A stretch of DNA of 64,000 nucleotides, taken from Parietichytrium sp. I65-24A. Taxonomy: Eukaryota > Sar > Bigyra > Thraustochytrida > Thraustochytriidae. The stretch spans positions 124,001-188,000 of the forward strand of contig BLSF01000022.1 in the NCBI GenBank assembly GCA_012862575.1, written 5' to 3'. Of the stretch, positions 49,723 through 59,642 are shown piece by piece. A program made the position numbers and the translations under genes. Within the stretch, counting starts at the first letter, position 1, and the number at the start of each line of letters is the position of its first letter. The notes under the pieces are model-generated. The model made no database searches. It was not told the origin of the DNA and saw nothing but the letters and a program-made list of their open reading frames with translations.

Positions 49723-52254
49723 TTAGGATTCTTCGAGCAGGTGATTTACGGAGGTTGTACGCGTAACGATGACAAGCGGTCCCGCCGGAGCTTCAAAGGA
49801 AAGGGAAGCGCGTTTCGTGTCTGGATCCCAGACGGACACCACGGTGCGCCTAGGCGCGTCTTCGCGCACAACACCTACGTCAATGTGGTACACGGCATTG
49901 CGCGGCACAGGAGCGAGACGATACGTGATATTGGTCGCATCGGACCGAGCGGGGAACTGAAGACGCGTGACACTTTCCGGAAAGAATTCGACGAGAACCT
50001 GGCCCACTTTCCAGGCAAAGTTCCGGGGTCCAAAAGGCTCGATCGAAATCTCGCGGTAACCCATATGCACGCCATAGCGAATATGGTGCAAGAGCATGAC
50101 GACAACACTTGGATATTCAAAGTAGTTGAGCGTACGGCCAACATTTAGTGATCCGTCGCAATTGAGGCGCTCGCGCATCCAGGTATGATCCTTGAGAAGA
50201 TGCATGAGCGGGGAGAGGATTCCATTTTCAAAAGTGTGCAAGTCACCAAAGCGCCTGCGGGCCAGCGCGTTAAACCAAGCGATGCGTCCCATGGCACATG
50301 CCGAATCTCCGACATTGCCAGCAGCGGTGTCGTTTGGGCCATAGTAAATTTCACTAACCCACGTGGGCGCGTTTTGGCATTTGCCCCCGTCGATGCGGCG
50401 AAAGATTTGCTCTGCCCGGGTTGCATTGGCCACAAAAGATGCAGCTAAAAGGTTGGCATCGTAGTCGACAAAGTCTCGAAACGAGTTATTGGAAGGAAAA
50501 TCCCATTGCGTCACGTAGTGGTCCTCGCTCCAAAGATGCGCGTCGACGGCGCTGCGAATTTGGCTTGCAAGCAAGCGTAAACTCTTTGCGCCCGTTGCAT
50601 TACCCATGGCATCCTCCGCTGCAGCAAACTCATCGAAGAAGAGCACAAGCGCGGCATTTGTGTCCGTCGTATAGTTGGAGCGAAGAAAGACGTCGATCAT
50701 GAGACTACCGGGTACACTGGCGAGTTTCAGTTCAGGATGAATCATGTCAAAGAGGAAGCGCGAGGCGTCGCGGAGCTTGGGCATGTAATCGCGGAGCCAG
50801 GCCAGATTGCCCGAAGACTTGGCATAGTTGAACGCAGCGAGGATCCAGAAAAGATTGGGTCCCGTCTGAATTTCGTCGCTAATCGCCGCGTAGACCGGCT
50901 TCATGTCGATAAAGTGGTGCGGAATCTGTCCCTTTTCGTTGATGAAGTCGCCATTTCGCTCAATGACTCGGCGAACCTGATCTTGCAAAAAGGCATCATG
51001 GCTCCACAAGAGGGCAGCCGTACCGATATAGCTGTCCGGATCGAAAAAGTTATAATTTCCGGCGTATCCGCGCTGGGGTGAAGCAATGGTGGGCGAGATG
51101 TGTGCGACCTGTTTGCCAGGGGCAATAGCGTTCGCATGGGTCATGAGCGTGCCGACCGGAGAGCCGTAGAGGGCTGTCATGTAGACGGCGAGATCTAGCA
51201 GAGGCAACTCGTGCTGAAGGCCACTGCGCAGACCGGCTCCGGCGGGAAAGTCAAAGTTGTTGGCGGCAACTCGCACGGTGTGTTTCCATGCGGTACCTTT
51301 CTTCATGGAGCTCGATGCGGAAGGCGCGCGGCGGGTCGTCCATATGTCCAGAGATGCGTCCCCTTCGGCAGGAAAGGCACTGCCCGCGAGGTGCTCGTCA
51401 AATCCCGTGCCATTCGACTTTGCGGAGGAGCGCAGGTACGTATTGGAGCGCATAGGAGCATCATCGTAGGAAAAAAGAAGATCGATCGACTTGTTGCCAA
51501 CTGCATCGCGCTCTGATCCCGAGGCGCCGAGAGCATAAACACGCCGGAGAGGTGTTCGCGAGGCAAAAGAGGTAGCCGATTCAGGAGCATTGAGCATTTG
51601 GACGACCGACGCGTTGTAAAACGCATAAATGGAAGCAGGCGCAAAGTCCCAGGATCTGACGAGTGTTCCCGGGGCGTCGGCAAGGACGCTGCCGCTTGCT
51701 TCAAAAACGAACTCCTGGCTCTCAGCGCGCAAGGACAGCGTCCAGTTCTCTGCAGCAATGTTGTCACCTACATGGACCATTTGGATGCTTTTTTCCGTCG
51801 CAGTATCTTTGAGCACAACCAGAGCTTCGGCTCGACCAGGTTCGACTACTGGGCAGTCAGCAGAAGGTTCGCGGCGAAGCACAATTCCTTGGTTGGCGAG
51901 GACATTGACCCCAAAATCGGCCTTGCCGGCAAAGTCGGCTCTGATCGAAGTGATGCTCCCATTCTGCGTCTCAATGCACACGAAGCCATTCTGCAAGACG
52001 GCCTCGCCTTGCTCATTGTGCACGAGTCGAAGCCTTGTGTTGTGCAGCTCGCAAGCGGTGGTGTTTGTGCTTGCGGTGGTGTTTGTCCTTGCAACGGTCA
52101 GCACAAGACTGAAGATCGCGAGGCAAAAGACCGCGAGTCCCGCCATGGTCGAGCGCGTGGTGTATCTTTTGCCGCCGTTATCTCCCCGCGGCCGACCGGT
52201 ATCGCTGAGGTTGCCAAGCAATTCCTCTTTTCCTTCCGTCCAATCTCTCTCCAT
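49723..52254 (-). CDS. Type II membrane six-hairpin glycosidase-like protein
   Basis: An 843-residue protein from ATG (MERDWTEGKE). A short cytosolic N-terminus is followed by one hydrophobic segment (about 37-55, MAGLAVFCLAIFSLVL) and a lumenal body with many NxT/S sequons (for example NTT, NAS, NGT, NAT). Residues about 75-340 look like a beta-sandwich. From about 400 to 780 the pattern of paired helices with aromatic residues (YNFFDPDSYIGTAALLW, DEIQTGPNLFWILAAFNYA, TYGPN-like YYGPNDTAAG, LNYFEYPSVVVML) is that of an (alpha/alpha)6-barrel glycosidase. A small beta domain closes the protein. The glycoside hydrolase family and catalytic acids are not certain. A Golgi or ER role in glycan trimming is inferred from the anchor and from the glycosyltransferase gene next to it. 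Confidence 0.7.
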   Translation of the reverse strand: MERDWTEGKEELLGNLSDTGRPRGDNGGKRYTTRSTMAGLAVFCLAIFSLVLTVARTNTTASTNTTACELHNTRLRLVHNEQGEAVLQNGFVCIETQNGSITSIRADFAGKADFGVNVLANQGIVLRREPSADCPVVEPGRAEALVVLKDTATEKSIQMVHVGDNIAAENWTLSLRAESQEFVFEASGSVLADAPGTLVRSWDFAPASIYAFYNASVVQMLNAPESATSFASRTPLRRVYALGASGSERDAVGNKSIDLLFSYDDAPMRSNTYLRSSAKSNGTGFDEHLAGSAFPAEGDASLDIWTTRRAPSASSSMKKGTAWKHTVRVAANNFDFPAGAGLRSGLQHELPLLDLAVYMTALYGSPVGTLMTHANAIAPGKQVAHISPTIASPQRGYAGNYNFFDPDSYIGTAALLWSHDAFLQDQVRRVIERNGDFINEKGQIPHHFIDMKPVYAAISDEIQTGPNLFWILAAFNYAKSSGNLAWLRDYMPKLRDASRFLFDMIHPELKLASVPGSLMIDVFLRSNYTTDTNAALVLFFDEFAAAEDAMGNATGAKSLRLLASQIRSAVDAHLWSEDHYVTQWDFPSNNSFRDFVDYDANLLAASFVANATRAEQIFRRIDGGKCQNAPTWVSEIYYGPNDTAAGNVGDSACAMGRIAWFNALARRRFGDLHTFENGILSPLMHLLKDHTWMRERLNCDGSLNVGRTLNYFEYPSVVVMLLHHIRYGVHMGYREISIEPFGPRNFAWKVGQVLVEFFPESVTRLQFPARSDATNITYRLAPVPRNAVYHIDVGVVREDAPRRTVVSVWDPDTKRASLSFEAPAGPLVIVTRTTSVNHLLEES

Positions 52255-52982
52255 CTCTCTCCCTGTCCCTATCCCTATCTCTCGCGCGCAGCAGCAGCCA
52301 ATTGGATATTGCTTTGCCAGTGCCTGCGCTGGATATGCTCGAGACAGAGTTCGACACTCTCGACTCTTGTGACTCTCGTGCGGATTTTTCCTTTCCTGAC
52401 AGTGTGAGCACTATCAACAATCTCAATAAGCTTAATCTCAATGAACGAACATTGATTGATTACAGCTGAATCTGATTTCACAGTCAATCAATAGTTGAAC
52501 CAAAGGTAGAGCCAACACAGCTCAAGGAAGAAGAGACAAACATCATGATCCCATCATACCATTCTTATCATTCCATCATTCCATGATTTCTTGAATTAAT
52601 TATTCATGATTTCAGGGCCTCGCATCAATCGAGCCTGTTTCTTTTGAGATCTTTTTTGGAGAATGTTTAGTTACTGGTAGTTAGCTTGGCGAGTAGAGGA
52701 GTCTGGAAAGTTCGGAGTCAGGCAAATTTAGTACTTTATAGGCTTTTGAGTAGCGCCAAGTCTTAGGATTGGACATACTTTTGGCCTTAGAGTATAAGGT
52801 TGCTGTTGGATTTTAGCGAAACTTTTGAACTGGTTCAGGTTTTTTATTTGTTTGGGGGGCTTCGTCGCATTCATGGCTTTGCGCGACGAATGCGACGAAG
52901 TTGAAAGAACTGGCAACTTAATTGATTTTGTGAAATTGCTTGTGAACACCTTTTTTATTTTATTGATTTGAATGAAAAAGGT
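52255..52982. other. 5' flank of the glycosidase gene
   Basis: AT-rich, with ATTCCATCATTCC-type words near 52560-52585 and a duplicated GCGACGAATGCGACGAA word near 52880. I see no gene. Confidence 0.5.
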
Positions 52983-53250
52983 CTAATCGCAGTAAGTATT
53001 GAAGTCAGGGATGAGGTACACTTCGTCGAGCTTGCCGTTGATGGAAATATGCTCGCAGTCGCCGTCCTCGTATCGCAGATCCTTGATTCTCTGCGCTTTG
53101 TAAACGTCGAGGATAAGTTCGCCTATTTGACAACATACCTCAACCAGGTCCGTCTCAAGGGCACAACTCTGAAGACGAACCTTCAGCACGTCCAGCTGTG
53201 CCGCCCCAACTGTCAGCACGTTGGAGATGAAAGCCGGGCACCAACAAGGG
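52983..53250 (-). pseudogene. Decayed tandem copy of the neighbouring glycosyltransferase
   Basis: The frame ending at 52983 closes with RYEDGDCEHISINGKLDEV and LIPDFNTYCD. The intact gene to its right ends RYSGGDCEHMSINEKLENS and VLPDFNVYYN. Upstream, LTVGAAQ aligns with FTVGAGAEA and DVYKAQRIKD with AVYRGRSIQG, with small insertions and deletions between. Only the last 80-90 codons of the gene are recognisable, there is no ATG, and the catalytic half is absent. It is a relic of a local duplication of a host gene. Confidence 0.75.
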
Positions 53251-53483
53251 ACCCTCTGTTGATATGGGAAACTTGATGTATTAGTCCTCGTGCACTGATG
53301 TCCACTGAATGCAATTTTTAGCTTGTTCCGTTTTGTTTTGGTTCTCTTTGAGTCGATTTGCAGTCGTGATAGACGCACGTTGGCTCGTCTTAATTAATGT
53401 AAATTTCAATTTGAAAAAAAAAAAATCGCTTTCCCATTGAGACGGTTCGTTTATTTTGGTTTCCTTTTCAATTGAGCCAATTT

Positions 53484-54656
53484 CTAGTTGTAATAGACAT
53501 TGAAATCAGGAAGAACCCACGAATTCTCGAGCTTCTCGTTGATGGACATATGTTCGCAGTCGCCCCCACTGTAGCGCTTTCCCTGGATGCTTCGACCGCG
53601 GTACACAGCCATGCCTCCGAAACAAGATCTGACCCGAACGGGAGGGCCATCCCGGTTGTTTAGTCTTTTGCCTACTACCGCTTCGTGCGCATTCCATCTC
53701 TCTCTGTGATCGGGCGGAGCCTCCGCTCCGGCCCCGACAGTGAAGCCATTGACCATCTCATCATCCGTGAACCTTGTCGCCAAAGAATCGTACGCCCTTC
53801 CATGCTCCCCGTTATCTCTTCTTATAAATTTGCATTCTTCCGCGGTCGATTCGACGCAACTAGTAATGATTCCGTTGGCGCAAACGAGGTCCCAGTCCAT
53901 AGGCATGGTGCTCGGTTGAGAGAGCATTTTGCTCAAACTAGCTAGCGTATCTTCAATGGGAATGCTCTTGAGGTCCAGGTCGACAATTAACACCAGACTT
54001 CTTTTATTTGATACTTGCGGCAAGGTGTCGAGAACATCCATGTAAAGATTGCGCAAAACAGCCATTTTGTAAAATCTTGTCGCAGAGAGGGGATAGTCTT
54101 CTTCGTGTACGGGGGGAGCTGGCATATTGGGGTCCTTTGACATCTCTTCCGCCATATTCCGCGAGATGAGATGTACATTTTCCTCTCCCCTTGCGGCCCA
54201 GCCCGCAAGCAGCTTATCTGTGCCATCCGTAGAATCATTCTCAACAATGATAAAGTAGGAGCTCTTAAACGCTTCGGAAATTCTTTCCAGCGCCTCCAGG
54301 TTCCGGAGAGTGGTTCCGGCTGAATCGCGCACGAGGGTACAAACGATAAAATCATACTCCTGGAGAACGCCATACCGAATGATCGGTCTCTCCTGTGGCT
54401 CTGTTGGTGGCTTTGTTGGTGGTTCTTGTGTTGGTGGTTCTTGTGTTGGCGCTTGTGCCGGTGTCATTCGCAATGCTGTGACGCCAACTTCTGGGCAGGC
54501 GCAACCGAGTTGCGTAGAGAGGACAACGAGCCCTATGAGTAGAATCCCGAAAAAGAGATGTCGGAGATTCAGCCGCCGCAAAGGCCCCCGAAGAACTGCA
54601 TCATTCCGCGACAACACATTCAAAGACCCCGGAAGGACCGCCTGGTTTCGCGACAT
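53484..54656 (-). CDS. Type II membrane glycosyltransferase-like protein
   Basis: A 390-residue protein from its first ATG (MSRNQAVLPG); the frame continues five codons to a GTG. One hydrophobic segment (about 33-51, HLFFGILLIGLVVLS) anchors it, followed by a Pro/Thr-rich stem with repeated TQEPP. The catalytic domain starts near 95: YDFIVCTLVRDSAG, then FIIVENDSTDGT as in GT-A transferases, LVLIVDLDLKS with the likely DxD metal site (D226, D228), DWDLVCANG, FGGMAVYR, and the closing GGDCEHMSI and PDFNVYYN. The pattern recalls CAP59/GT69-like and GT2-like Golgi transferases. Donor and acceptor are unknown. A decayed copy lies directly downstream. Confidence 0.75.
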   Translation of the reverse strand: MSRNQAVLPGSLNVLSRNDAVLRGPLRRLNLRHLFFGILLIGLVVLSTQLGCACPEVGVTALRMTPAQAPTQEPPTQEPPTKPPTEPQERPIIRYGVLQEYDFIVCTLVRDSAGTTLRNLEALERISEAFKSSYFIIVENDSTDGTDKLLAGWAARGEENVHLISRNMAEEMSKDPNMPAPPVHEEDYPLSATRFYKMAVLRNLYMDVLDTLPQVSNKRSLVLIVDLDLKSIPIEDTLASLSKMLSQPSTMPMDWDLVCANGIITSCVESTAEECKFIRRDNGEHGRAYDSLATRFTDDEMVNGFTVGAGAEAPPDHRERWNAHEAVVGKRLNNRDGPPVRVRSCFGGMAVYRGRSIQGKRYSGGDCEHMSINEKLENSWVLPDFNVYYN

Positions 54657-55420
54657 CCTACTTGCTTTCACGGTCTGAGAGCGTCGTCGCGCGCTGCTTT
54701 ACACTGTGCTGCACTCCGGACACAACCAACTCAACACGTGTCAGCTTTGTCAGCTCGCCAGTTTCACCAGAATTCAGAATGCAGAAGAGGGAAGCCGAAG
54801 CTTGGCGGAACATCTTGATGCTAAACTAGGAGCTAGGGGGGGCCGAAATGAGTAGACAAACTACCTAGCTAGTAGCTAAACATAAACGAATACGACGTGA
54901 CGGTGAGTGTGAATGGCTATATTATTAAGTAGAAGAATTCCAGCACCGGGAATAACGGAGGCGCTGACACACTAAGAGTATTTGTGTGATAGATAGGTTG
55001 TGTAACTGACAGTGCAAACGTGTGCAAACCACCCGATTCACCCAGTTCGCACGAATACTGTTTCCCCAGGGTTCCGAATTGTGCAATCGAAAGGTCGGAG
55101 GATGTTTGGCGGTTTCCGCTCAGCGACAGCCCTTCGAATCATCCTGCGTTTTTATTCTAATATGACACGGTTGTTCCCGACTCAAAACCTTCATCACATT
55201 CATCACTCACATTACCACATGCATACATATGCTTAACACGGCCATCAACCAACCACCCCTTCTCTTTCTATTAATTTCACATGGTTTGGTAAATGAAATG
55301 ACCACTAAGCCACTAACCAATCTGACCAAGTTTCGAACAAGTTTGGACAGAACCGACTTTGCGGACAACAGTATTGGTGGCGCCACACGATCTTCGCATA
55401 GAGATGGCGCTCGAGACTTC

Positions 55421-55551
55421 AACGATTTGTAGCCTTGAAGGTATGTACAGTCTCAGCTGACCACCGACAATCGTAGTGGCCTGGAAGGTATATGTACTGT
55501 ACTCAGCACCGACAATCGCTGTGGCCCTGAAGCTATGTACCCGGTACTCAG
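55421..55551. repeat. Diverged tandem repeat, about 45-bp unit
   Basis: Three units share CCGACAATCG, GTGGCC, GAAG and TATGTAC, ending in CTCAG: about 55421-55460, 55461-55506 and 55507-55551. The first unit is the most diverged. Confidence 0.75.
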
Positions 55552-55570
55552 TATTATGGTACAGTACTCC

Positions 55571-55604
55571 ACGTGGAGGCAATCTGGTCGGGTTGCCTCC
55601 ACGT
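55571..55604. repeat. Perfect 12-bp inverted repeat (hairpin)
   Basis: The left arm ACGTGGAGGCAA (55571-55582) and right arm TTGCCTCCACGT (55593-55604) are exact complements around a 10-base loop. The left arm also forms the 12-bp palindrome CTCCACGTGGAG (55567-55578) with the bases before it, giving two alternative folds around a CACGTG core. Confidence 0.9.
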
Positions 55605-55871
55605 CAACATACTAGGCTTAGCTGAAAACACTAAAAACAGCTGAATTCTGAAAACAACGAAAAGGTTGGTGTGCGCAAGATTACTTCAATGCTGACTTTA
55701 CCAGTAATAGATAGTAGCTCTCGAGACTCGAATCGATAAATTCGTTACCCTCACCCTAGCCTCAGGCTATGGGCCCATTGAAACGTGTGAACGCGGCGCA
55801 CGCGAAGTGCAGCGTAAACAACCCCTTTCGGAAGGTGGGTGCCACAAAAAGTCCGACAAAAGGCTTATTTT

Positions 55872-56105
55872 GCCCCTTTTGAGGAAATGCCTTTTTTTGT
55901 GCATCATTTTTGAGAGAAATTAAAAGTTAATTTATTGTAAGTGCAAGCTGTGCAAGCTGTGCAAGCAACCGTAATTTATAGGACAGGTTAGTTATAGAAA
56001 ACAGTAGTAATGGGTAGGTCAGAAGCATAACTAACTTTCTATTTCGAAAATTGCCATTTATTTCGCCAAATCACGTTTGCTCAAAGCCCCTTTTGAGGAA
56101 ATACC
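55872..56105. repeat. Spaced 20-bp direct repeat
   Basis: GCCCCTTTTGAGGAAATGCC at 55872-55891 recurs with one change at 56086-56105, 214 bases on. Confidence 0.85.
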
Positions 56106-56218
56106 CTTCCTTCTTCCAATCACTATTCCTCCGACTGGATAAACATAATCATTCATCTGAACTGACGTCTCTCTGCCGGGGATTAGCAAATGTATGATTA
56201 TTTACTGCACACAAAGCA

Positions 56219-58444
56219 CTACGACTTGGGCATACCTCCTGCGAAACGCACTGAAGCAGAATTCATGCCCGCAGGAAATTGCGGCCGGATCTCGGGTTGT
56301 CCTCCAATCGCTTCGTGTGTGTGAAAAGCTAGTATGTAGAATACCCAGACGTGCAGTACAAAAATATAAAACAGAAACGCGAGCCTTGCCCATGGCTGCT
56401 GATAAAGCGTGGCACCAACTGTCAAGCATGCTTGGTCTATAGCATCGATCGCTCGAGCTAAAGATTCATATTCCGCAATTGGGCCAAGCCTCGCAATTCT
56501 TCGCGCAAAAGCCTCTTGGCGTCTCCGGATACGAAGAGAAACCATGCCTCCGCCACCAGCTTCAACGTCCCCAAATCGAGCCACCCCAGGAGCAGATTGT
56601 GCGGCGCTGGCAGCACGGTATTCCTCAAATTGCTTTTCCGTGGTTTTGAGGCGCTGGCGCAGAGCTCCTTTCTCACTGGTAAGCTGCTCGATCTGCTTTT
56701 GTTTTGCGACCAAGTGCTCGGACAATGCGCTGAGGCGCTGCTCTAAAGCTGCCACGCCTTGGACATCGTCTCTTCGCTTGATTGTCTCCAGCTGAACATT
56801 GAGACGCGTCACTTCGGAGCGGTACTGTTCGGTGTCCTGCTGCCTCTTCCTTTCGAGCTGCTCAAGCCGCTCAGTAGCTCTCTCAAGATCCACCTTGGTG
56901 TTATCAAAGTCCTGCTGGAGCGCGTACAGTCTCTTGCGCTCTTGAGCCAAGAGCTCCTCTGATTGCCTCTGCAGCTCTTGGGCGTGAAATAGCTCTTCCT
57001 GCTCGAATTGATGGGTATCAAGAGAGTCCTGAACCTGCATGTGAGCGTCCTCCTGCATTTCTAGCCTGCGTTGCTGCGCTGCCAGCTCATTCGAGAGATC
57101 GGTATTTTGCAGCTCAAGCTCCGCAATTCGCTTCTCAGCCTCGTGCAACAAAGAGGCAAATTCCTTTCGAGTTTGCTCAGCCAGGTCTTGCGCGTGCTGC
57201 AGTTCCTGCTCGAGTTCCAGCACTCCGCTCTGGCGGCTTTCCGAAACATTCTCCAATTGCGCCTTCAGCTTGGTCACTTCGGCTTGGAGTTTGTCATGAT
57301 CAGCTTGGAGCTCATCGTAATCCTCGTCAAAGTGCTCAGCATTCTCAGAGAGTTCCTTGACCTGGATCTCAAGATTGCGGCACGCGTCTTGCTTCTCCTT
57401 CAAAGCCTTCATCAGCTCACTTTCTCGCCGTTGAGTAGTCCTTTCTAGCTCTTCAATCTCCTTCTTGAGCTTTGCTTCACGGTTTGCGGAAGTTTTCTGC
57501 GATCTTGCCAAGGAATTTTGCGCATCATCGAGGTCCCGCTGCATCCGAACCAATTGCCCATCCAAAACATCCAGCTCCTTCTCCAAAGCTTCGACACGGC
57601 GCGCTTGGCGCTGCATGGCCTCCTTATTTCTTTCCTTCTCGCGAGTTCCTGTGAGCGCCGGGCTTTTTCGACCTTTGCTAGTCTGGGTTGGCGTCGAAAC
57701 TGGCGATGATGGATGCCTGCCCGAGGAGCTCGAGACGGGTTCCGGTGTAACACTTGATGCGGACCGATTTGCAGGTGAAGACGTTGAAACAATGCTTTTC
57801 GTGGTGGGAGTCGATGACTTGATGTTTGCAGCCACGACTTGCACAGGTTCTGGGGTAACAGACGACGCTTCGTCTTTCTCTCTGCCACCAGCACTGAGGA
57901 GCTGTGTGGGCATTTGCCCACCTTTGTTCGCATCTGTGCTTTCGTCCTTTACATTTGACGCTTTCGCTAACAGGGAAGCAGCCTCGGCATCATTTGCAAA
58001 GTACTGCGAAACTTCGCGATCATCTTCCGTGTCTCGGTTCAGCATAGCTCCCTCATTCTTGTGTAAGCCCTCCACGGAGTCTTCGTCTCTTGCGGCGCTT
58101 TTGGGCCCTTCCTCGTCAGATTCCGTCACTTTGTCCTCCTCGTCTGCGAATTCTTTGTCTTCGTCGGTCTCGCCTTCCTCGTCAAAATCTTGCTCCGCAT
58201 CTTCTTCATAATATTCATCATCGAACTCCTCTTCAGAATCACTGTCATGCCCTTTCGTCAACGGTTTCACACTTTCCGAGACAAATTTCGTTGCGCTCTG
58301 CAAGCGGTCGGTGAATTTTCTTGCTTCCCGCTTCCACCTTCCATTGTCGCTCTCTGCGATGTCTTCCACAGTTCGAGCGGCCTGACCATCAATCTTCTCA
58401 AGCAGCCTCTCTGCCCCATTTGCAAGCCCGGAGAACAGATCCAT
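56219..58444 (-). CDS. GOLGA5: Golgin-84-type Golgi tether
   Basis: A 741-residue protein from its first ATG; the frame opens with a TTG at 58489. The N-terminus MDLFSGLANGAERLLEKID matches the amphipathic golgin-84 start (MSWFxDLAGKAExLLxxVD). An acidic tract (about 75-115), a Ser/Pro/Thr-rich disordered part (to about 270) and a long coiled coil (about 275-625) follow. The C-terminus has the family pattern: an AIDAIDQACLTVGATLY segment, then WARLAFLFYIFVLHVWVFYIL (about 685-706) as membrane anchor and a short lumenal tail. Golgin-84 tethers COPI vesicles within the Golgi through CASP and Rab1. Orthology is supported at both ends of the protein. Another tail-anchored golgin lies 30 kb to the left on the same strand. 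Confidence 0.9.
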   Translation of the reverse strand: MDLFSGLANGAERLLEKIDGQAARTVEDIAESDNGRWKREARKFTDRLQSATKFVSESVKPLTKGHDSDSEEEFDDEYYEEDAEQDFDEEGETDEDKEFADEEDKVTESDEEGPKSAARDEDSVEGLHKNEGAMLNRDTEDDREVSQYFANDAEAASLLAKASNVKDESTDANKGGQMPTQLLSAGGREKDEASSVTPEPVQVVAANIKSSTPTTKSIVSTSSPANRSASSVTPEPVSSSSGRHPSSPVSTPTQTSKGRKSPALTGTREKERNKEAMQRQARRVEALEKELDVLDGQLVRMQRDLDDAQNSLARSQKTSANREAKLKKEIEELERTTQRRESELMKALKEKQDACRNLEIQVKELSENAEHFDEDYDELQADHDKLQAEVTKLKAQLENVSESRQSGVLELEQELQHAQDLAEQTRKEFASLLHEAEKRIAELELQNTDLSNELAAQQRRLEMQEDAHMQVQDSLDTHQFEQEELFHAQELQRQSEELLAQERKRLYALQQDFDNTKVDLERATERLEQLERKRQQDTEQYRSEVTRLNVQLETIKRRDDVQGVAALEQRLSALSEHLVAKQKQIEQLTSEKGALRQRLKTTEKQFEEYRAASAAQSAPGVARFGDVEAGGGGMVSLRIRRRQEAFARRIARLGPIAEYESLARAIDAIDQACLTVGATLYQQPWARLAFLFYIFVLHVWVFYILAFHTHEAIGGQPEIRPQFPAGMNSASVRFAGGMPKS

Positions 58445-59642
58445 TGCGCCGGCCTCTCTTTCAGAATATAACCTTAAAAAAACCTTCAACTCGAAAGGTC
58501 CCTTAGAACCTTCGCAGCCTTCCCGCCAATTTCAAATTCTTCCTCAACAAAGCGCACGATACTCAACTTTCGCGAAGAATTTCCAGCAAAGCTTGGACTG
58601 CACTGCAAGCAATAAACACCACTCTTCAAGCCTTGTTATCTGCAACTTCCCGAGGACTCGGACAGCGTTTTTCCATCAAGACTTCCGACGCGCCACCGAT
58701 TTGAAGTCCGTCAATTCGCCCTTCCTCCTGCGTCTTTCGCCGTCAGAGAGAAGCCAAAAGCTCTCCAATTCTGCACCAAAGTAACCAACTTCAAGTCTCA
58801 AGTCTCAAGTCACAACTCACAACTCACTCACAAGTTGGAGATCCTTCCAACTGCGCGAGTTCGCAAATTCTTGCTCGAGCTGCCGCCAAAGCTTCCTTAT
58901 TCTTATTCTTATTCTTATTCTTATTCTGCGATGTACTTTGCGATGTGCGACCCAGTGCGCGAGTACTCTTAGTACTCTTTACTCTTTTCCGAGGACTGTG
59001 TGTAGCGATTCGATAGTGCTGCTAAGAGGAGGCGCTGGGCAGACTCTTGAGAGAGGTACTGGAAGTCAAGTAAAGTCAAGACTCAGAGCCGTTCATTTTG
59101 TTTGGAACTTGAATCATTTTAGTACGAGTTCAAGTTCAACTTCTGTTCTCCGAAAAAATAATGAACTTCGTGACTCAAGGTCGACCAACTCTATCAATTA
59201 ATCAGAATTTCAGAATTCAGGAAATGTTTACAGACAAAGCATCCAGGATGGTAGTTCGAAGGTCAAGATGACATGGCAATCAAAGTAATGGAAATATAGG
59301 AAGTTTTGGAAGTTTTGGAGGTGGATTGTGAGAATGAAACAGCAAACCTCAAAGCGAGAAGTGGAGCACATAAAATAGGTTGGACCTAATTTGGTCTTGA
59401 GAATTCAGAATTCTGGTTTCATGTCTGGAAAGGTCTCGACTCTGAAAGTCTAAAGTCTTGCATTCTTGCGTTTCCGCATGGACGAGAGCGTGCACCAATT
59501 CTTAATTCTTGTTGCAGTGTACGAGGTACACGTGCGTAGCTTAGGGTTTATTCTGCACTGGTTTCGACGGCGTACTCGCGAGTGTGTTTGTTTCTAAGTG
59601 CTGTGCTCTTGGGAGACGGTGGCGAATGGACTGCGGGGCACC
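58445..59642. other. Spacer between divergent golgin-84 and TPR genes
   Basis: Holds a TTATTC tandem (58896-58927), CAAGTCT/CACAACT repeats (about 58790-58830), AGTACTCTT words (about 58970) and TTCAGAATTCAGGA and GAATTCTGGTTTC words (59210 and 59408) that recur in the 16.7-21.2 kb spacer. No gene seen. Confidence 0.5.
58896..58927. repeat. (TTATTC)n tandem
   Basis: About five units of a hexamer in the upstream region of the TPR gene. Confidence 0.9.

Larger units (their letters stand above)
54657..56218. other. Repeat-bearing 1.6 kb spacer
   Basis: No gene seen. It holds three diverged copies of a 40-46-bp unit (55421-55551), a perfect 12-bp-stem hairpin (55571-55604), three GTGCAAGCT units (about 55940-55966) and a 20-bp direct repeat GCCCCTTTTGAGGAAAT plus three bases (55872-55891 and 56086-56105, one mismatch). 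Confidence 0.6.

Noticed and set aside
53090-53145. GTATGT...CAG intron-like stretch in the glycosyltransferase relic
   Set aside because: The frame reads through it and aligns to the intact gene, which has no intron there.
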